Source of the DNA: Nocardioides sp. JS614 | GTDB lineage: Bacteria; Actinomycetota; Actinomycetes; Propionibacteriales; Nocardioidaceae | Direction: 5' to 3' | Length of the DNA: 64,000 bases | Assembly: GCF_000015265.1 (NCBI RefSeq) | Contig: NC_008699.1 | Location: forward strand, 744,001 to 808,000 | Shown: in pieces, positions 30,403 to 38,829 of the stretch | Layout of the letters: each line of letters begins with the position of its first letter | Position numbering within the stretch: the stretch's first letter is position 1 | Made by a program: the position numbers and the translations under genes | The notes under the pieces: model-generated | What the model was told of the DNA's origin: nothing | Database searches by the model: none | Seen by the model: the letters and a program-made list of their open reading frames with translations, nothing else

Positions 30403-31625
30403 TGGCCGAGCCCCTGCTGCGCGCGCTGAACCGGATGCGCGACCACCTCCTCGACCCCGACGCACTCGTCAAGGCGGTGGCGTCCGGGCGGCAGAAGGGC
30501 ACCCAGCCCACGTGGCGGCGCGCCGAGCTGCGCTACGTCGACCTGAAGGCCGGCCGGCACCTCCAGGTCACGACGTACGACGACACCCAGGCGCACACCG
30601 CGAACCACGCGCTGGCCCCCTCCGACGGGGCGAGCGCGGCTCGGGAGGCGGTCGACACCCTGCTCGACGAGCCGTTCGGCAACTGGCACGTCGACACCAC
30701 CACGCAGAGCCACCAGCTGCGGGTGACCAAGAAGCTCGAGGCGGTCGTCCACACGACCGACCGGGCCCAGCCGGTCGAGATCGAGCGCGGCCACGACCGC
30801 GACAAGCCTCGGCTGCTGCCCGAGGACGACCCGGTGTTCGTGGCGCTGGGCATCTCCGACGAGTCCGGTCGGCTCAAGCCGAGCCGCCAGGCGAAGTATC
30901 GGCAGGTCGAGGAGTTCCTGCGGCTGCTGGACTCCTCGATCACCGACGCCCTGGACAAGGGCCATCTGCGCCGGCCGACCGCCGAGGAGCCGCTGCGCAT
31001 CGCCGACCTCGGGTGCGGCAACGCCTACCTGACGTTTGCGGCACAGCGGTTCCTCACGGGCGTCCGCGGGCTCCCGGTCCGGCTGACCGGCGTCGACGTC
31101 AAGGAGCAGTCCCGCGAGCACAACGCGGCCGTGGCCGAGCGCCTGGGGGTCGGCGCGAGCTTCGTCGTCGGCACGATCGGTGGCGTCACGCTCGACCCGC
31201 CACCGGAGGTGGTGCTGGCCCTGCATGCTTGCGACACCGCGACCGACGAGGCGCTCGCCCAGGCGGTGTCCTGGGAGGCCCAGCTGGTACTGGCCGCGCC
31301 GTGCTGCCACCACGACATCGCCGCGCAGCTGCGCCGCTCGCCGACGCCCTCGCCGTACGCGATGATCACCCGCCACGGGATCCTCCGCGAGCGGCTGGCC
31401 GACACGCTCACCGACGCGCTGCGCGCCTCACTGATGCGCCAGCAGGGGTACCGCGTCGATGTCGTGCAGTTCGTGGAGAGCCAGCACACCCCGCGCAACA
31501 CCATGCTGCGCGCGGTCCGCACCGGAGCTCCGGTCACGGGTGGCTCGGTGCGCAAGGAGTACGACGAGCTCGTCGACACCTGGGGCATCAGCCCCGCCTT
31601 GGCCCGGCTGCTCGACGCCCGCTGA
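30402..31625 (+). CDS. class I SAM-dependent methyltransferase (Methyltransf_32-like)
   Basis: A 407-residue protein. The N-terminal half (1-190) is a distinct domain rich in charged residues. The C-terminal half has the SAM-binding motif IADLGCGNAYLTF (about 204-216), acidic GVDVKEQSREHN, then VVLALHACDTATDEAL and LAAPCCHHDI, which match the METTL25/RRNAD1-like methyltransferase group. The substrate is unknown; in this group RNA or protein targets have been proposed. It is coupled to the mini-gene upstream and to the propeller gene downstream (ATG overlaps the stop). Confidence 0.8.
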   Translation: MAEPLLRALNRMRDHLLDPDALVKAVASGRQKGTQPTWRRAELRYVDLKAGRHLQVTTYDDTQAHTANHALAPSDGASAAREAVDTLLDEPFGNWHVDTTTQSHQLRVTKKLEAVVHTTDRAQPVEIERGHDRDKPRLLPEDDPVFVALGISDESGRLKPSRQAKYRQVEEFLRLLDSSITDALDKGHLRRPTAEEPLRIADLGCGNAYLTFAAQRFLTGVRGLPVRLTGVDVKEQSREHNAAVAERLGVGASFVVGTIGGVTLDPPPEVVLALHACDTATDEALAQAVSWEAQLVLAAPCCHHDIAAQLRRSPTPSPYAMITRHGILRERLADTLTDALRASLMRQQGYRVDVVQFVESQHTPRNTMLRAVRTGAPVTGGSVRKEYDELVDTWGISPALARLLDAR

Positions 31626-32599
31626 TGCTCGACCGGGTCCTCGGTCTCGCCTCGGCCGCCTCGTTCCTGGTCGGGTCGCTCGCCGGGCCCGCCGAGCCGC
31701 ACGCGACCGTCGACCTGACCTTCGCGGACCCGGCCATCGTGGAGTCCAGCGGGCTGGTGGTCCGCGACGGGCTGTTCGTGACCACCAACGACTCCGGTGA
31801 CCGCGGCCGGATCTTCGTCGTCGATCGCTCGGGGCAGACCGTCGGGACCACCTCCTGGGCGGTCGAGCCGGAGGACGTGGAGGCGCTCGCACCGGCGGGG
31901 CCCGGCTCGGTCTGGGTCGCCGACATCGGCGACAACGGGGCGTCCCGGGACTCGATAGAGATGCTCAGGGTGCCGTACGGCCGCGGCGACCGCACCGTCG
32001 AGCCGCCGACCTACACGATGGTCTACCCCGACGGCGCGCACGACGCCGAGGCGCTGCTCGCGCACCCGCGCACCGGGCAGCTCTTCGTCGTCACCAAGAA
32101 CCTCTTCGGCGGCACGCTGTACGCCGCGCCGCGCCGGCTGTCCACCGAGCGGCCCAACCGGCTGCGCGCGGTCGCGGACTCGCTGGCCTTCGTCACCGAC
32201 GGCGCCTTCCTGCCGGACGGTCGGCACTACCTGCTGCGCGACTACGGCGCCGCGGCCGTCTACACCTTCCCCGGCCACGACCGGGTCGCGTCTTTCCGGC
32301 TGCCCTCGCAGCAGCAGGGGGAGGGGATCGCGGTCGCCCCGGACGGGTCGGTGCACATCAGCACCGAGGGCCAGTTCAGCAAGGTGCTGCGGGTCGACCT
32401 GCCCGCCGACGTCGAGCGGGTGCTGCGGCCACCGCCGCAGGAGCCGTCGGCGACGCCGTCGCCCCCCGCGGCCGGATCGCAGCCCGGGGGCGATGGTGGC
32501 GGCGACCCGTGGTGGCCCTGGCTGCTGGGTGGCGCGATCGTCGCCGGGTTTGTCGGCCTGATCGCGCGGCTACTGACGCGCCATGGTGCGGCTGCGTAG
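31625..32599 (+). CDS. secreted beta-propeller-like protein with C-terminal membrane anchor
   Basis: A 324-residue protein. A weak signal segment (GLASAASFLVGSLAGPAEP) is followed by a beta-propeller-like domain with repeated blades (ESSGLVVRDGLFVTTNDSGD, GSVWVADIGDNGASRDSIEM, FLPDGRHYLLRDYGAAAVY). A Pro/Ser/Gly linker and a C-terminal membrane helix (WWPWLLGGAIVAGFVGLIARLL) with a basic end follow. It is likely anchored on the outer face of the membrane. Function unknown. It is coupled to the methyltransferase and its last 17 bases overlap topoisomerase IB. Confidence 0.75.
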   Translation: MLDRVLGLASAASFLVGSLAGPAEPHATVDLTFADPAIVESSGLVVRDGLFVTTNDSGDRGRIFVVDRSGQTVGTTSWAVEPEDVEALAPAGPGSVWVADIGDNGASRDSIEMLRVPYGRGDRTVEPPTYTMVYPDGAHDAEALLAHPRTGQLFVVTKNLFGGTLYAAPRRLSTERPNRLRAVADSLAFVTDGAFLPDGRHYLLRDYGAAAVYTFPGHDRVASFRLPSQQQGEGIAVAPDGSVHISTEGQFSKVLRVDLPADVERVLRPPPQEPSATPSPPAAGSQPGGDGGGDPWWPWLLGGAIVAGFVGLIARLLTRHGAAA

Positions 32600-33587
32600 G
32601 ACGTCGCCCGGCCAGCCGGGCTGGACCCGGCGCCGGGCGGGGAGGGGGTTCGTCTACCTCGACGAGCAGGGCTCCCGCCTGCCCGACGAGGACGCGCAGC
32701 GGGTCCGCGACCTCGTCATCCCACCGGCCTGGACCGACGTGTGGGTCACGCCGTACGACAACGGGCACCTGCAGGCGGTCGGCACCGACGACGCCGGTCG
32801 GCGCCAGTACCTCTACCACCCGGACTGGCGGGCCCGGCGGGACGCCGAGAAGTTCGACCGGATGCTCGAGTTCGGCAAGGCACTGACCAGGGCCCGCGAG
32901 CTCGTCGTGCGCGACCTCGGCCTGGAGGGGATGCCGCTCGAGCGGGCCTGCGCGGCCGCGGTCCGGCTGCTCGACCTGGGCTACTTCCGGATCGGCAACG
33001 ACGTGTACTCCGACGCCCACGGGTCGTTCGGGCTGACGACGCTCGAGCGCCGGCACGTGCGCCGCCACCAGGACCGGCTGGTGTTCGCGTTCGTCGGCAA
33101 GTCCGGGGTCGAGCACCGGATCGAGATCGACGACGCGGTCGTGATCGAGGCGATCGACGTGATGCGCCGCCGCCGCAGTGCGGACCTGCGGCTGTTGGCC
33201 TACAAGAACGGCCGCGGCTGGCGCTCGGTGCTGCCCGAGCTGGTCAACGACTACGTGCGTTCGTCGACCGGCCTCGAGGCGACGGCGAAGGACTTCCGGA
33301 CCTGGCACGCCACCGTGCTCGCCGCGGCGGCGCTCGCCGAGACGCCGGAGCCGGGCCGGTCGGCGGCCTCGCGCAAGCGGGCGGTCGCCGGGGCGATGAA
33401 GGAGGTGGCGTCCTTCCTCGGCAACACCCCGACGCTGGCGCGCTCGTCGTACGTCGACCCGCGCGTCGTCGACGCCTACGAGGAGGGCCGGACGATCGCG
33501 CGGGCCACCGGGCGCGCCTACGACAGCCCCGACGAGCGGCAGGCGGCGCTGGAACGTGCGACGCTGAGGCTGCTCAAGGAGGTATAG
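32583..33587 (+). CDS. DNA topoisomerase IB
   Basis: A 334-residue poxvirus-type topoisomerase IB, which relaxes supercoils by a transient 3'-phosphotyrosyl link. Seen are the N-terminal RGFVYLDEQGSRL and RRQYLYHPDW, the catalytic region with RIGNDVYSDAHGSFGLTTL, YKNGRGWRSVLP, KDFRTWHAT, and SSYVDPRV with the nucleophile Tyr290. The length is typical of bacterial members. It overlaps the upstream gene by 17 bases. Its TAG stop lies in the first bases of a MITE-like element, so the last codons may have been altered by that insertion, although the C-terminal TLRLLKEV looks normal. Confidence 0.93.
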   Translation: MVRLRRTSPGQPGWTRRRAGRGFVYLDEQGSRLPDEDAQRVRDLVIPPAWTDVWVTPYDNGHLQAVGTDDAGRRQYLYHPDWRARRDAEKFDRMLEFGKALTRARELVVRDLGLEGMPLERACAAAVRLLDLGYFRIGNDVYSDAHGSFGLTTLERRHVRRHQDRLVFAFVGKSGVEHRIEIDDAVVIEAIDVMRRRRSADLRLLAYKNGRGWRSVLPELVNDYVRSSTGLEATAKDFRTWHATVLAAAALAETPEPGRSAASRKRAVAGAMKEVASFLGNTPTLARSSYVDPRVVDAYEEGRTIARATGRAYDSPDERQAALERATLRLLKEV

Positions 33588-33750
33588 GGCGTGTCTCCCA
33601 AGTCCATGGCCTGCTGCGCGTCGCCCATCACGCGCTCTCGCTGCGTTGCCGTCGCTCGACAGACAAGCCCGGTATGCCTTCGCCCCGCCGCCTTGCGAGA
33701 GCACGCGCTGGACGACGCTCGCGACGGCCGAGACTTGAGAGGCACGCCCT
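33586..33750. mobile_element. MITE-like element with 19-base terminal inverted repeats
   Basis: AGGGCGTGTCTCCCAAGTC (33586-33604) and the complement of 33732-33750 agree at 17 of 19 positions. The interior is also partly palindromic, for example GCGCTCTCGC near 33640 against GCGAGAGC near 33706. No ORF is carried, and no target duplication is visible. It fills the whole gap between topoisomerase IB (overlapping its stop) and the macrodomain start at 33752. Confidence 0.55.
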
Positions 33751-33751
33751 G

Positions 33752-34264
33752 ATGGACATCACCGTCGTGCAGGGCGACATCACCCGGCAGGAGGTCGACG
33801 CCGTGGTCAACGCCGCGAGCTCGCGGATGCGCGGCGGTGGCGGGGTGGACGGTGCCATCCACCGGGCCGGCGGGCCGGCGGTGCTCGAGGACTGCGTCCG
33901 CCGGTTCCCCGACGGGCTGCCGACCGGCGAGGCCGGCTGGACCACCGCGGGCGACCTGCCCGCCCGCTGGGTCATCCACGTCGTCGGCCCGAACCACGCC
34001 GCCGGCCAGCGGGACCGCTCGCTGCTGCTGTCCTGCTACACCCGCGCGCTGGCCGTCGCCGACGAGCTCGGCGCGGCCACCCTCGCCTTCCCCCTGGTCT
34101 CCGCGGGGATCTACGGCTGGCCCAAGGACGACGCGGTCGCCGCCGCCCTCGAGGCCCTCCGCTCCGCCGACGCGGCCGGCACCGCCGTCACCGAGGCCCG
34201 GATCGTGGCGTTCGATGCGGCGACGTACGAGCTGGTCCGCGCCGCCCTCCACGTCGAGTCGTGA
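33752..34264 (+). CDS. macrodomain protein, O-acetyl-ADP-ribose deacetylase-like
   Basis: A 170-residue single macrodomain. It begins MDITVVQGDITRQEVDAVVNAAS, contains RMRGGGGVDGAIHRAGGP (the Gly-rich ADP-ribose loop with the catalytic-type Asn and Asp) and FPLVSAGIYGWPKDDA. This is the MacroD/YmdB branch, which hydrolyses O-acetyl-ADP-ribose or removes ADP-ribose from proteins. The gene starts one base after the end of the MITE-like element, so its promoter or ribosome-binding site may be supplied by that element. It is convergent with serC. Confidence 0.9.
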   Translation: MDITVVQGDITRQEVDAVVNAASSRMRGGGGVDGAIHRAGGPAVLEDCVRRFPDGLPTGEAGWTTAGDLPARWVIHVVGPNHAAGQRDRSLLLSCYTRALAVADELGAATLAFPLVSAGIYGWPKDDAVAAALEALRSADAAGTAVTEARIVAFDAATYELVRAALHVES

Positions 34265-34280
34265 GTCCCGACTCAACGCG

Positions 34281-35405
34281 TCAGAGGTGGTCGACCACCC
34301 AGTCGATGGAGCGGGTGAGGGCCTCGACGTCGGCGGGGTCGACGGCGGGGTACATCGCGATCCGCAGCTGGTTGCGCCCGAGCTTGCGGTACGGCTCGGT
34401 GTCGACGACCCCGTTGGCGCGCAGCACGGCGGCCACCCGGGCGGCGTCGATGCCGTCCTCGAAGTCGATGGTGCCGATCACCAGCGAGCGGTGGTCCGGG
34501 TCGGTGACGTACGGGAAGGCGTACGGCGACTTCTCCGCCCACGTGTAGAGCGTGTCCGAGGACTCCGTCGTACGCGCGACCATGCCGTCGAGCCCGCCGG
34601 AGGCGTTCATCCAGTCGAGCTGCTCGGCCATGAGGAACAGCGTCGCGACGGCCGGGGTGTTGTAGGTCTGGTTCTTCGCCGAGTTGTCGATCGCGGTCGG
34701 CAGGTCGAAGAACGCCGGGATGTGCCGGCCGGAGGCGGCCACCGTGGCCGCCCGCTCGAGGGCGGCGGGGGAGAACAGCGCGATCCACAGCCCGCCGTCG
34801 GAGGCGAAGCACTTCTGGGGAGCGAAGTAGTAGACGTCGACCTCGCGCAGGTCGACCGGAAGTCCACCCGCGCCCGAGGTCGCGTCGACGAGCACCAGCG
34901 AGCTGTCCGACGACGTGCCGGCGGGGCGTACGACGGGCGCCATCACCGCGGTCGACGTCTCGTTGTGCGCCCAGGCGTAGGCGTCGACGCCGTCCTCGGC
35001 GACGGGGGCGGGCCGCGAGCCCGGCTCGGACGCGATCACCGACGGGTCCGCGAGCCACGGGGCGGCCTTCGCGGCCTTGGCGAACTTCGAGGAGAACTCG
35101 CCGAACGTCAGGTGCTGGCTCCGCTCCTGGATCAGCCCGTACGTCGCGATGTCCCAGAACGCGGTCGCGCCGCCGTTGCCGAGCACCACCTGGTAGCCGT
35201 CGGGCAGGGAGAACAGCTCGGCCAGGCCGCTGCGGACCCGGCCGACCAGGTCGCGCACGGGCGCCTGGCGATGCGACGTACCCATCAGCGTCGATCCGGT
35301 CGCGGCGAGCGCGTCGAGGTGGGCGGTCTGGATCTTCGACGGTCCGGCTCCGAACCGGCCGTCGGCGGGGAGCAGGTCGCGGGGGATCTGCAGGGCGTCG
35401 GTCAT
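34281..35405 (-). CDS. serC: phosphoserine aminotransferase
   Basis: A 374-residue PLP-dependent class V aminotransferase that makes phosphoserine from 3-phosphohydroxypyruvate in serine synthesis; it also acts on a vitamin B6 precursor in some bacteria. RFGAGPSKIQ, GNGGATAFWD and YFAPQKCFASDGGLW with the PLP lysine at Lys198 are present. Length and sequence fit the actinobacterial SerC type. ATG 35405 is preceded by GGAAGG at 7 bases; a TTG 6 bases upstream is possible but less likely. The gene is divergent from the zinc-ribbon gene. Confidence 0.94.
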   Translation of the reverse strand: MTDALQIPRDLLPADGRFGAGPSKIQTAHLDALAATGSTLMGTSHRQAPVRDLVGRVRSGLAELFSLPDGYQVVLGNGGATAFWDIATYGLIQERSQHLTFGEFSSKFAKAAKAAPWLADPSVIASEPGSRPAPVAEDGVDAYAWAHNETSTAVMAPVVRPAGTSSDSSLVLVDATSGAGGLPVDLREVDVYYFAPQKCFASDGGLWIALFSPAALERAATVAASGRHIPAFFDLPTAIDNSAKNQTYNTPAVATLFLMAEQLDWMNASGGLDGMVARTTESSDTLYTWAEKSPYAFPYVTDPDHRSLVIGTIDFEDGIDAARVAAVLRANGVVDTEPYRKLGRNQLRIAMYPAVDPADVEALTRSIDWVVDHL

Positions 35406-35501
35406 GGACAACCTTCCAGGGTGGATCGGTGGAGTTCCTGACCACGCTGTCAGCGGCCCTATTGTGTCACTGCCGTCGCAGACGTTGCTCGAGGAGTCCA
35501 G

Positions 35502-35717
35502 ATGACCGTCGCCTTCATGGGTGGGTTCCTGGGTACGGCCGCCCGCTATGGCGCGGGCGAGACCATGCCGGTCGTCAAGGACTCCGCGACCTACCTCAGC
35601 GACGGCGAGGGCATCCTGGGCGCCGGCCGCACCACCGGCTCGTACTGCTCGAGGTGTGGCGTGCGCACCGGCGCGGACGCCAGGACCTGCGACCCCTGCG
35701 GCTCCGCCCTTGGCTGA
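35502..35717 (+). CDS. small zinc-ribbon protein
   Basis: A 71-residue protein. The C-terminal 23 residues form a Cys4 zinc ribbon (YCSRCGVRTGADARTCDPCG). The N-terminal MTVAFMGGFLGTAARYGAGE and MPVVKDSATYL have no recognised family. GAGGAG lies upstream of ATG 35502. The stop overlaps the GNAT start, suggesting coupling. Function unknown. Confidence 0.7.
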   Translation: MTVAFMGGFLGTAARYGAGETMPVVKDSATYLSDGEGILGAGRTTGSYCSRCGVRTGADARTCDPCGSALG

Positions 35718-36204
35718 GCCGCTGGAGGTCCGCCGCGTCGGCTACGGCCACCCCGACGCGCTGCGCCTGATCGCCGAGGTGCAGGCCGAGTACGTCGTGC
35801 GCTACGGCGGGCCGGACGAGACGCCGCTGGACCCGCTGATGTTCGAGCCGCCCGCGGGCAGCTTCTACGTCGGGTACCTCGACGGCGTCCCGGTCGCGAC
35901 CGGCGCCTGGCGGCGCTCCACGGTCGAGGCGTTCGGCACCACCGCCACGGTCGAGGTCAAGCGGATGTACGTCGCCCCCACGGCACGCGGGCGCGGCCTG
36001 GGCCGGCTGATGCTCGCCCGGCTCGAGCAGAGCGCGGCAGCGCACGGCGCCGAGGCGGTGGTGCTCGAGACCGGGCTGCGCCAGCCCGAGGCGATCGCAC
36101 TCTACGAGTCGGCCGGCTACCTCCCGGTGCCCGCGTTCGGCTACTACAAGGACGCCCCGCTGTCGCGTTGCTACGGCCGGCGCCTGGTGCCGGTCGCCGG
36201 ATAG
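35710..36204 (+). CDS. GNAT family N-acetyltransferase
   Basis: A 164-residue single GNAT domain: motif A VKRMYVAPTARGRGLGRLML with the acetyl-CoA loop RGRGLG, then ALYESAGYLPV near the end. It transfers an acyl group from acyl-CoA to an unknown amine. TTG 35710 overlaps the end of the zinc-ribbon gene and gives the expected N-terminus (MAEPLEVRRVGYG). No good ribosome-binding site is seen, so the start is tentative. Confidence 0.82.
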   Translation: MAEPLEVRRVGYGHPDALRLIAEVQAEYVVRYGGPDETPLDPLMFEPPAGSFYVGYLDGVPVATGAWRRSTVEAFGTTATVEVKRMYVAPTARGRGLGRLMLARLEQSAAAHGAEAVVLETGLRQPEAIALYESAGYLPVPAFGYYKDAPLSRCYGRRLVPVAG

Positions 36205-36239
36205 GACCGCGAGTTCTCCCGAACCACCACGCGGGTGCT

Positions 36240-36255
36240 GGTCTAGACCTATCCT
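36240..36255 (+). promoter_or_regulatory. palindrome and -10 element for a leaderless gene
   Basis: GGTCTAGACC (36240-36249) is a perfect 10-base palindrome directly followed by TATCCT (36250-36255). Transcription from this -10 would begin near the GTG at 36264. The palindrome lies where a repressor could block the promoter. Confidence 0.4.
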
Positions 36256-36263
36256 TGTCGATC

Positions 36264-36821
36264 GTGCGTCTCGGAATCCCGCTGCTCCTCGCTCTCCTGC
36301 TCGGCCTCGCCGGCGCCGCTCCGGCGGCCGCCGAGATCGAGGGCTACGCGTCGTACGACGCCTCCTCGACCTGCCACCCGAAACCGCGGGCCGGCACGGA
36401 GTACCTCGGCCGGTGGGTCGCGCGGCACTACGGCGGTGGTTACGTCGGCTTCGGCCGGTCCTGCTCGAAGAAGGACGGTCCCACCTCCGAACACCAGACC
36501 GGTCGCGCCTTCGACTGGAGCCTGGACGCCTCGAGCAAGCGGGACCGGAGCACCGCCCGGGAGTTCATGCGGCGGGTCTTCGCGGCGGACGGCCGCGGGA
36601 ACGAGGACGCGCTGGCCCGCCGGATGGGGATCATGTACCTGATCTGGGACGACCAGATGTATCCCGCGTGGACCGGGTTCCGTCCCGAGCCCTACCTCTC
36701 CTCGAGCTGCAAGACGCGGAAGAAGTGCTCACGGACGCTGCGCCACCGCGACCACGTGCACGTCTCGCTCAGCCGTCCTGGCGCCCGGGGCGTCACCAGC
36801 TGGTACGACGGGCGCCTCTAG
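36264..36821 (+). CDS. secreted M15/VldE-like protein
   Basis: A 185-residue protein with a signal peptide (LGIPLLLALLLGLAGAAPAAAE, cleavage after AAA). The mature domain has TSEHQTGRAFDW and HRDHVHVSLS, the His/Asp and His-x-His pattern of peptidase M15-like and ARB_07466/VldE C-terminal domains, which are common in exported actinobacterial proteins. If the zinc site is functional it would be a peptidoglycan peptidase. Two Cys pairs may form disulfides. GTG 36264 is preferred as a leaderless start; TTG 36255 is an alternative. Confidence 0.75.
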   Translation: MRLGIPLLLALLLGLAGAAPAAAEIEGYASYDASSTCHPKPRAGTEYLGRWVARHYGGGYVGFGRSCSKKDGPTSEHQTGRAFDWSLDASSKRDRSTAREFMRRVFAADGRGNEDALARRMGIMYLIWDDQMYPAWTGFRPEPYLSSSCKTRKKCSRTLRHRDHVHVSLSRPGARGVTSWYDGRL

Positions 36822-36895
36822 CCGGGCTTGCGGATCTGCCGACGGCGGTCGAGTCCGAGGTGCTCAGCACCTCCCGGCCAAGGCCGTCACTTCGC

Positions 36896-38002
36896 TCACC
36901 GCGCCCACTCCGCGCGCCAGCCGGCCACCTCCGAGGCGGGCCGTGACGACGGCCCGGTGTAGACGGCCGAGGGCCGGATCAGCCGGCCGGTGCGCTTCTG
37001 CTCGAGGATGTGCGCCGACCAGCCGCCCGTGCGGGCGCAGGTGAACATCGAGGTGAACATGTTCGCGGGCACCTCGGCGAAGTCGAGCACGATCGCGGCC
37101 CAGAACTCCACGTTGGTCTCCAGGACCCGGTCCGGCCGGCGCTCGCGCAGCTCGGCGAGCGCCGCTCGCTCCAGTTCCTCGGCGACCTCGTAGCGCGGGG
37201 CGGCCAGCTCCTTCGCCGTACGCCGCAGCACCCGGGCCCGGGGGTCCTCCGCGCGGTAGACGCGGTGGCCGAAGCCCATCAGCCGCTCGCCGTCGTCGAG
37301 CAGCTCCTTGACGTAGGACCGGGCGTCGCCGTCGCGCTTCTCGACCTCCTCGATCATGCCCAGCACGCGGGAGGGGGCGCCGCCGTGCAGTGGTCCGCTC
37401 ATCGCGCCGATCGCTCCGGAGAACGCTGCGGCGACATCGGCACCGGTCGAGGTGATCACGCGCGCAGTGAACGTGGAGGCATTCATCCCGTGCTCGGCCG
37501 CGGAGGACCAGTACGCGTCGATCGCATGGGCGTGCTTGGGGTCGGCCTCGCCCTTCCACCGGATCAGGAACTTCTCGGCCAGGGTGCTGCCCTTGTCGAC
37601 CTCGGTCTGCGGCACGACCGGCTGGTGCAGGCCGCGAGCCGACTGTGCGGCGTACGACAGCACCATCACCGCGACCCGCGAGAGGTCCGCGCGGGCCTGC
37701 TCGTCGCTGATGTCATAGGTGGCGCGGAAGCCGAACGCCGGGGCCAGCATCGCGATCGCAGCCTGCACGTCGACGCGGACGTCGCCGGTGTGCACCGCGA
37801 TGTTGTAGGCCTCGGCGGGTGGCAGGCCGGGGTCGTAGCCGCCGTCGATGAGCAGCCCCCAGACCTTCTCGAACGGCACCCGGCCGACGAGCTCCTCGAT
37901 GTCCACGCCGCGGTAGCGCAGCGCCGAGCCCTCCTTGTCCGGCTCTGCGATCTCGGTCTCGAAGGCCACGACGCCCTCCAGCCCGTGCTGCACCTCGGTC
38001 AT
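36896..38002 (-). CDS. citrate synthase (type 2, CitA-like)
   Basis: A 368-residue citrate synthase that condenses oxaloacetate with acetyl-CoA. Catalytic His206 lies in GPLHGGAPSR and His246 in FGHRVYRAEDPRARVL; EHGMNASTFTARV (His171) contributes to the active site. The length is that of the short actinobacterial citrate synthase 2 rather than GltA. 2-methylcitrate synthase activity cannot be excluded. ATG 38002 is chosen as the first start of the conserved N-terminus (MTEVQHGLEGVVAFETEIAE). It is divergent from pdxH, 73 bases away. Confidence 0.92.
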   Translation of the reverse strand: MTEVQHGLEGVVAFETEIAEPDKEGSALRYRGVDIEELVGRVPFEKVWGLLIDGGYDPGLPPAEAYNIAVHTGDVRVDVQAAIAMLAPAFGFRATYDISDEQARADLSRVAVMVLSYAAQSARGLHQPVVPQTEVDKGSTLAEKFLIRWKGEADPKHAHAIDAYWSSAAEHGMNASTFTARVITSTGADVAAAFSGAIGAMSGPLHGGAPSRVLGMIEEVEKRDGDARSYVKELLDDGERLMGFGHRVYRAEDPRARVLRRTAKELAAPRYEVAEELERAALAELRERRPDRVLETNVEFWAAIVLDFAEVPANMFTSMFTCARTGGWSAHILEQKRTGRLIRPSAVYTGPSSRPASEVAGWRAEWAR

Positions 38003-38062
38003 GTGACTCCTTCGCTGGACTACGCGAGCAAGCGCCCGAGGCATTGTGCCCCGGGCCGCGAC

Positions 38063-38068
38063 TAGGGT
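38063..38068 (+). promoter_or_regulatory. -10 element for leaderless pdxH
   Basis: TAGGGT ends 7 bases before ATG 38076 and no Shine-Dalgarno lies between, so pdxH is probably leaderless. Confidence 0.4.
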
Positions 38069-38075
38069 CGAGGGC

Positions 38076-38717
38076 ATGGGACACCTCGATCTCGCTGCTC
38101 TTCGTGAGGAGTATGCCCGGGCTGGTCTCGACGAGGCCGACCTCGCCCCCGACCCGATCGCCATGTTCGACCGTTGGATGGGCGAGGCGCACGACGCGAT
38201 CCGCCACGACGCGAACGCGATGGTGCTGAGCACCGTCGGACCCGACCTGGCCCCCTCCTCGCGGATGCTGCTGCTCAAGGGCGTCGCCGAGGACGGGTTC
38301 GTCTTCTTCACCAACACCGCCTCCCTCAAGGGCCACGAGCTCGCCGCGAACCCGCGCTGCTCGCTGCTCTTCCCGTGGCACCCCCTCGAGCGGCAGGTGC
38401 GCGTCGACGGGGTCGCCGCCCCGCTCCCGCGCGCCGACGTCGAGGCGTACTTCGCCTCCCGGCCGCGGGCCTCCCAGCTCGGTGCCTGGGCCTCGCACCA
38501 GTCGGAGGTGGTGTCGGGCCGCGCCGAGCTCGAGGCCGCCTACGCGGCTGCGGAGGTCCGCTACCCCGACCAGGTCCCGACGCCGGAGGAGTGGGGCGGG
38601 TACGTCGTACGCCCCGAGGTCGTCGAGTTCTGGCAGGGCCGCACCGGCCGCCTGCACGACCGCCTGCGCTACCGCCGTACCCCCGGCGGGTGGGTCACCG
38701 AGCGCCTCGCTCCCTGA
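38076..38717 (+). CDS. pdxH: pyridoxamine 5'-phosphate oxidase
   Basis: A 213-residue FMN enzyme that makes pyridoxal phosphate. SSRMLLLKGVAEDGFVFFTNTA and SLKGHELAANPRCSLLFPWHP are the FMN-binding core, and FWQGRTGRLHDRLRYRR is the C-terminal signature. The start ATG 38076 is favoured over GTG 38046 because a -10 element lies just upstream and the conserved N-terminus begins there. It supplies cofactor for enzymes such as SerC, although the two genes are not in one operon. Confidence 0.93.
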   Translation: MGHLDLAALREEYARAGLDEADLAPDPIAMFDRWMGEAHDAIRHDANAMVLSTVGPDLAPSSRMLLLKGVAEDGFVFFTNTASLKGHELAANPRCSLLFPWHPLERQVRVDGVAAPLPRADVEAYFASRPRASQLGAWASHQSEVVSGRAELEAAYAAAEVRYPDQVPTPEEWGGYVVRPEVVEFWQGRTGRLHDRLRYRRTPGGWVTERLAP

Positions 38718-38722
38718 GCGGT

Positions 38723-38779
38723 AGTCCCTGACGGTTGTGCGGCGGATCCGCGGGCGAGACCGCGCAATCGTCAGGGACT
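38723..38779. terminator. terminator after pdxH
   Basis: AGTCCCTGACG (38723-38733) pairs perfectly with CGTCAGGGACT (38769-38779), and the next bases continue pairing (TTG-GCGG with CCGC-CAA). The hairpin starts 6 bases after the pdxH stop. The long loop is itself GC-rich. Confidence 0.7.
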
Positions 38780-38794
38780 ATCGGAAATGAAGTT

Positions 38795-38814
38795 GTGAGT
38801 GAGTGCTCACTCAC
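38795..38814. promoter_or_regulatory. TetR-type operator
   Basis: GTGAGTGAG (38795-38803) and CTCACTCAC (38806-38814) are perfect inverted arms of 9 bases around TG, 16 bases before the regulator ATG at 38830. Size and position are typical of a TetR-family operator, so the regulator probably represses its own gene and the exporter genes downstream. Confidence 0.8.
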
Positions 38815-38829
38815 TTACTCTCGATCCTC

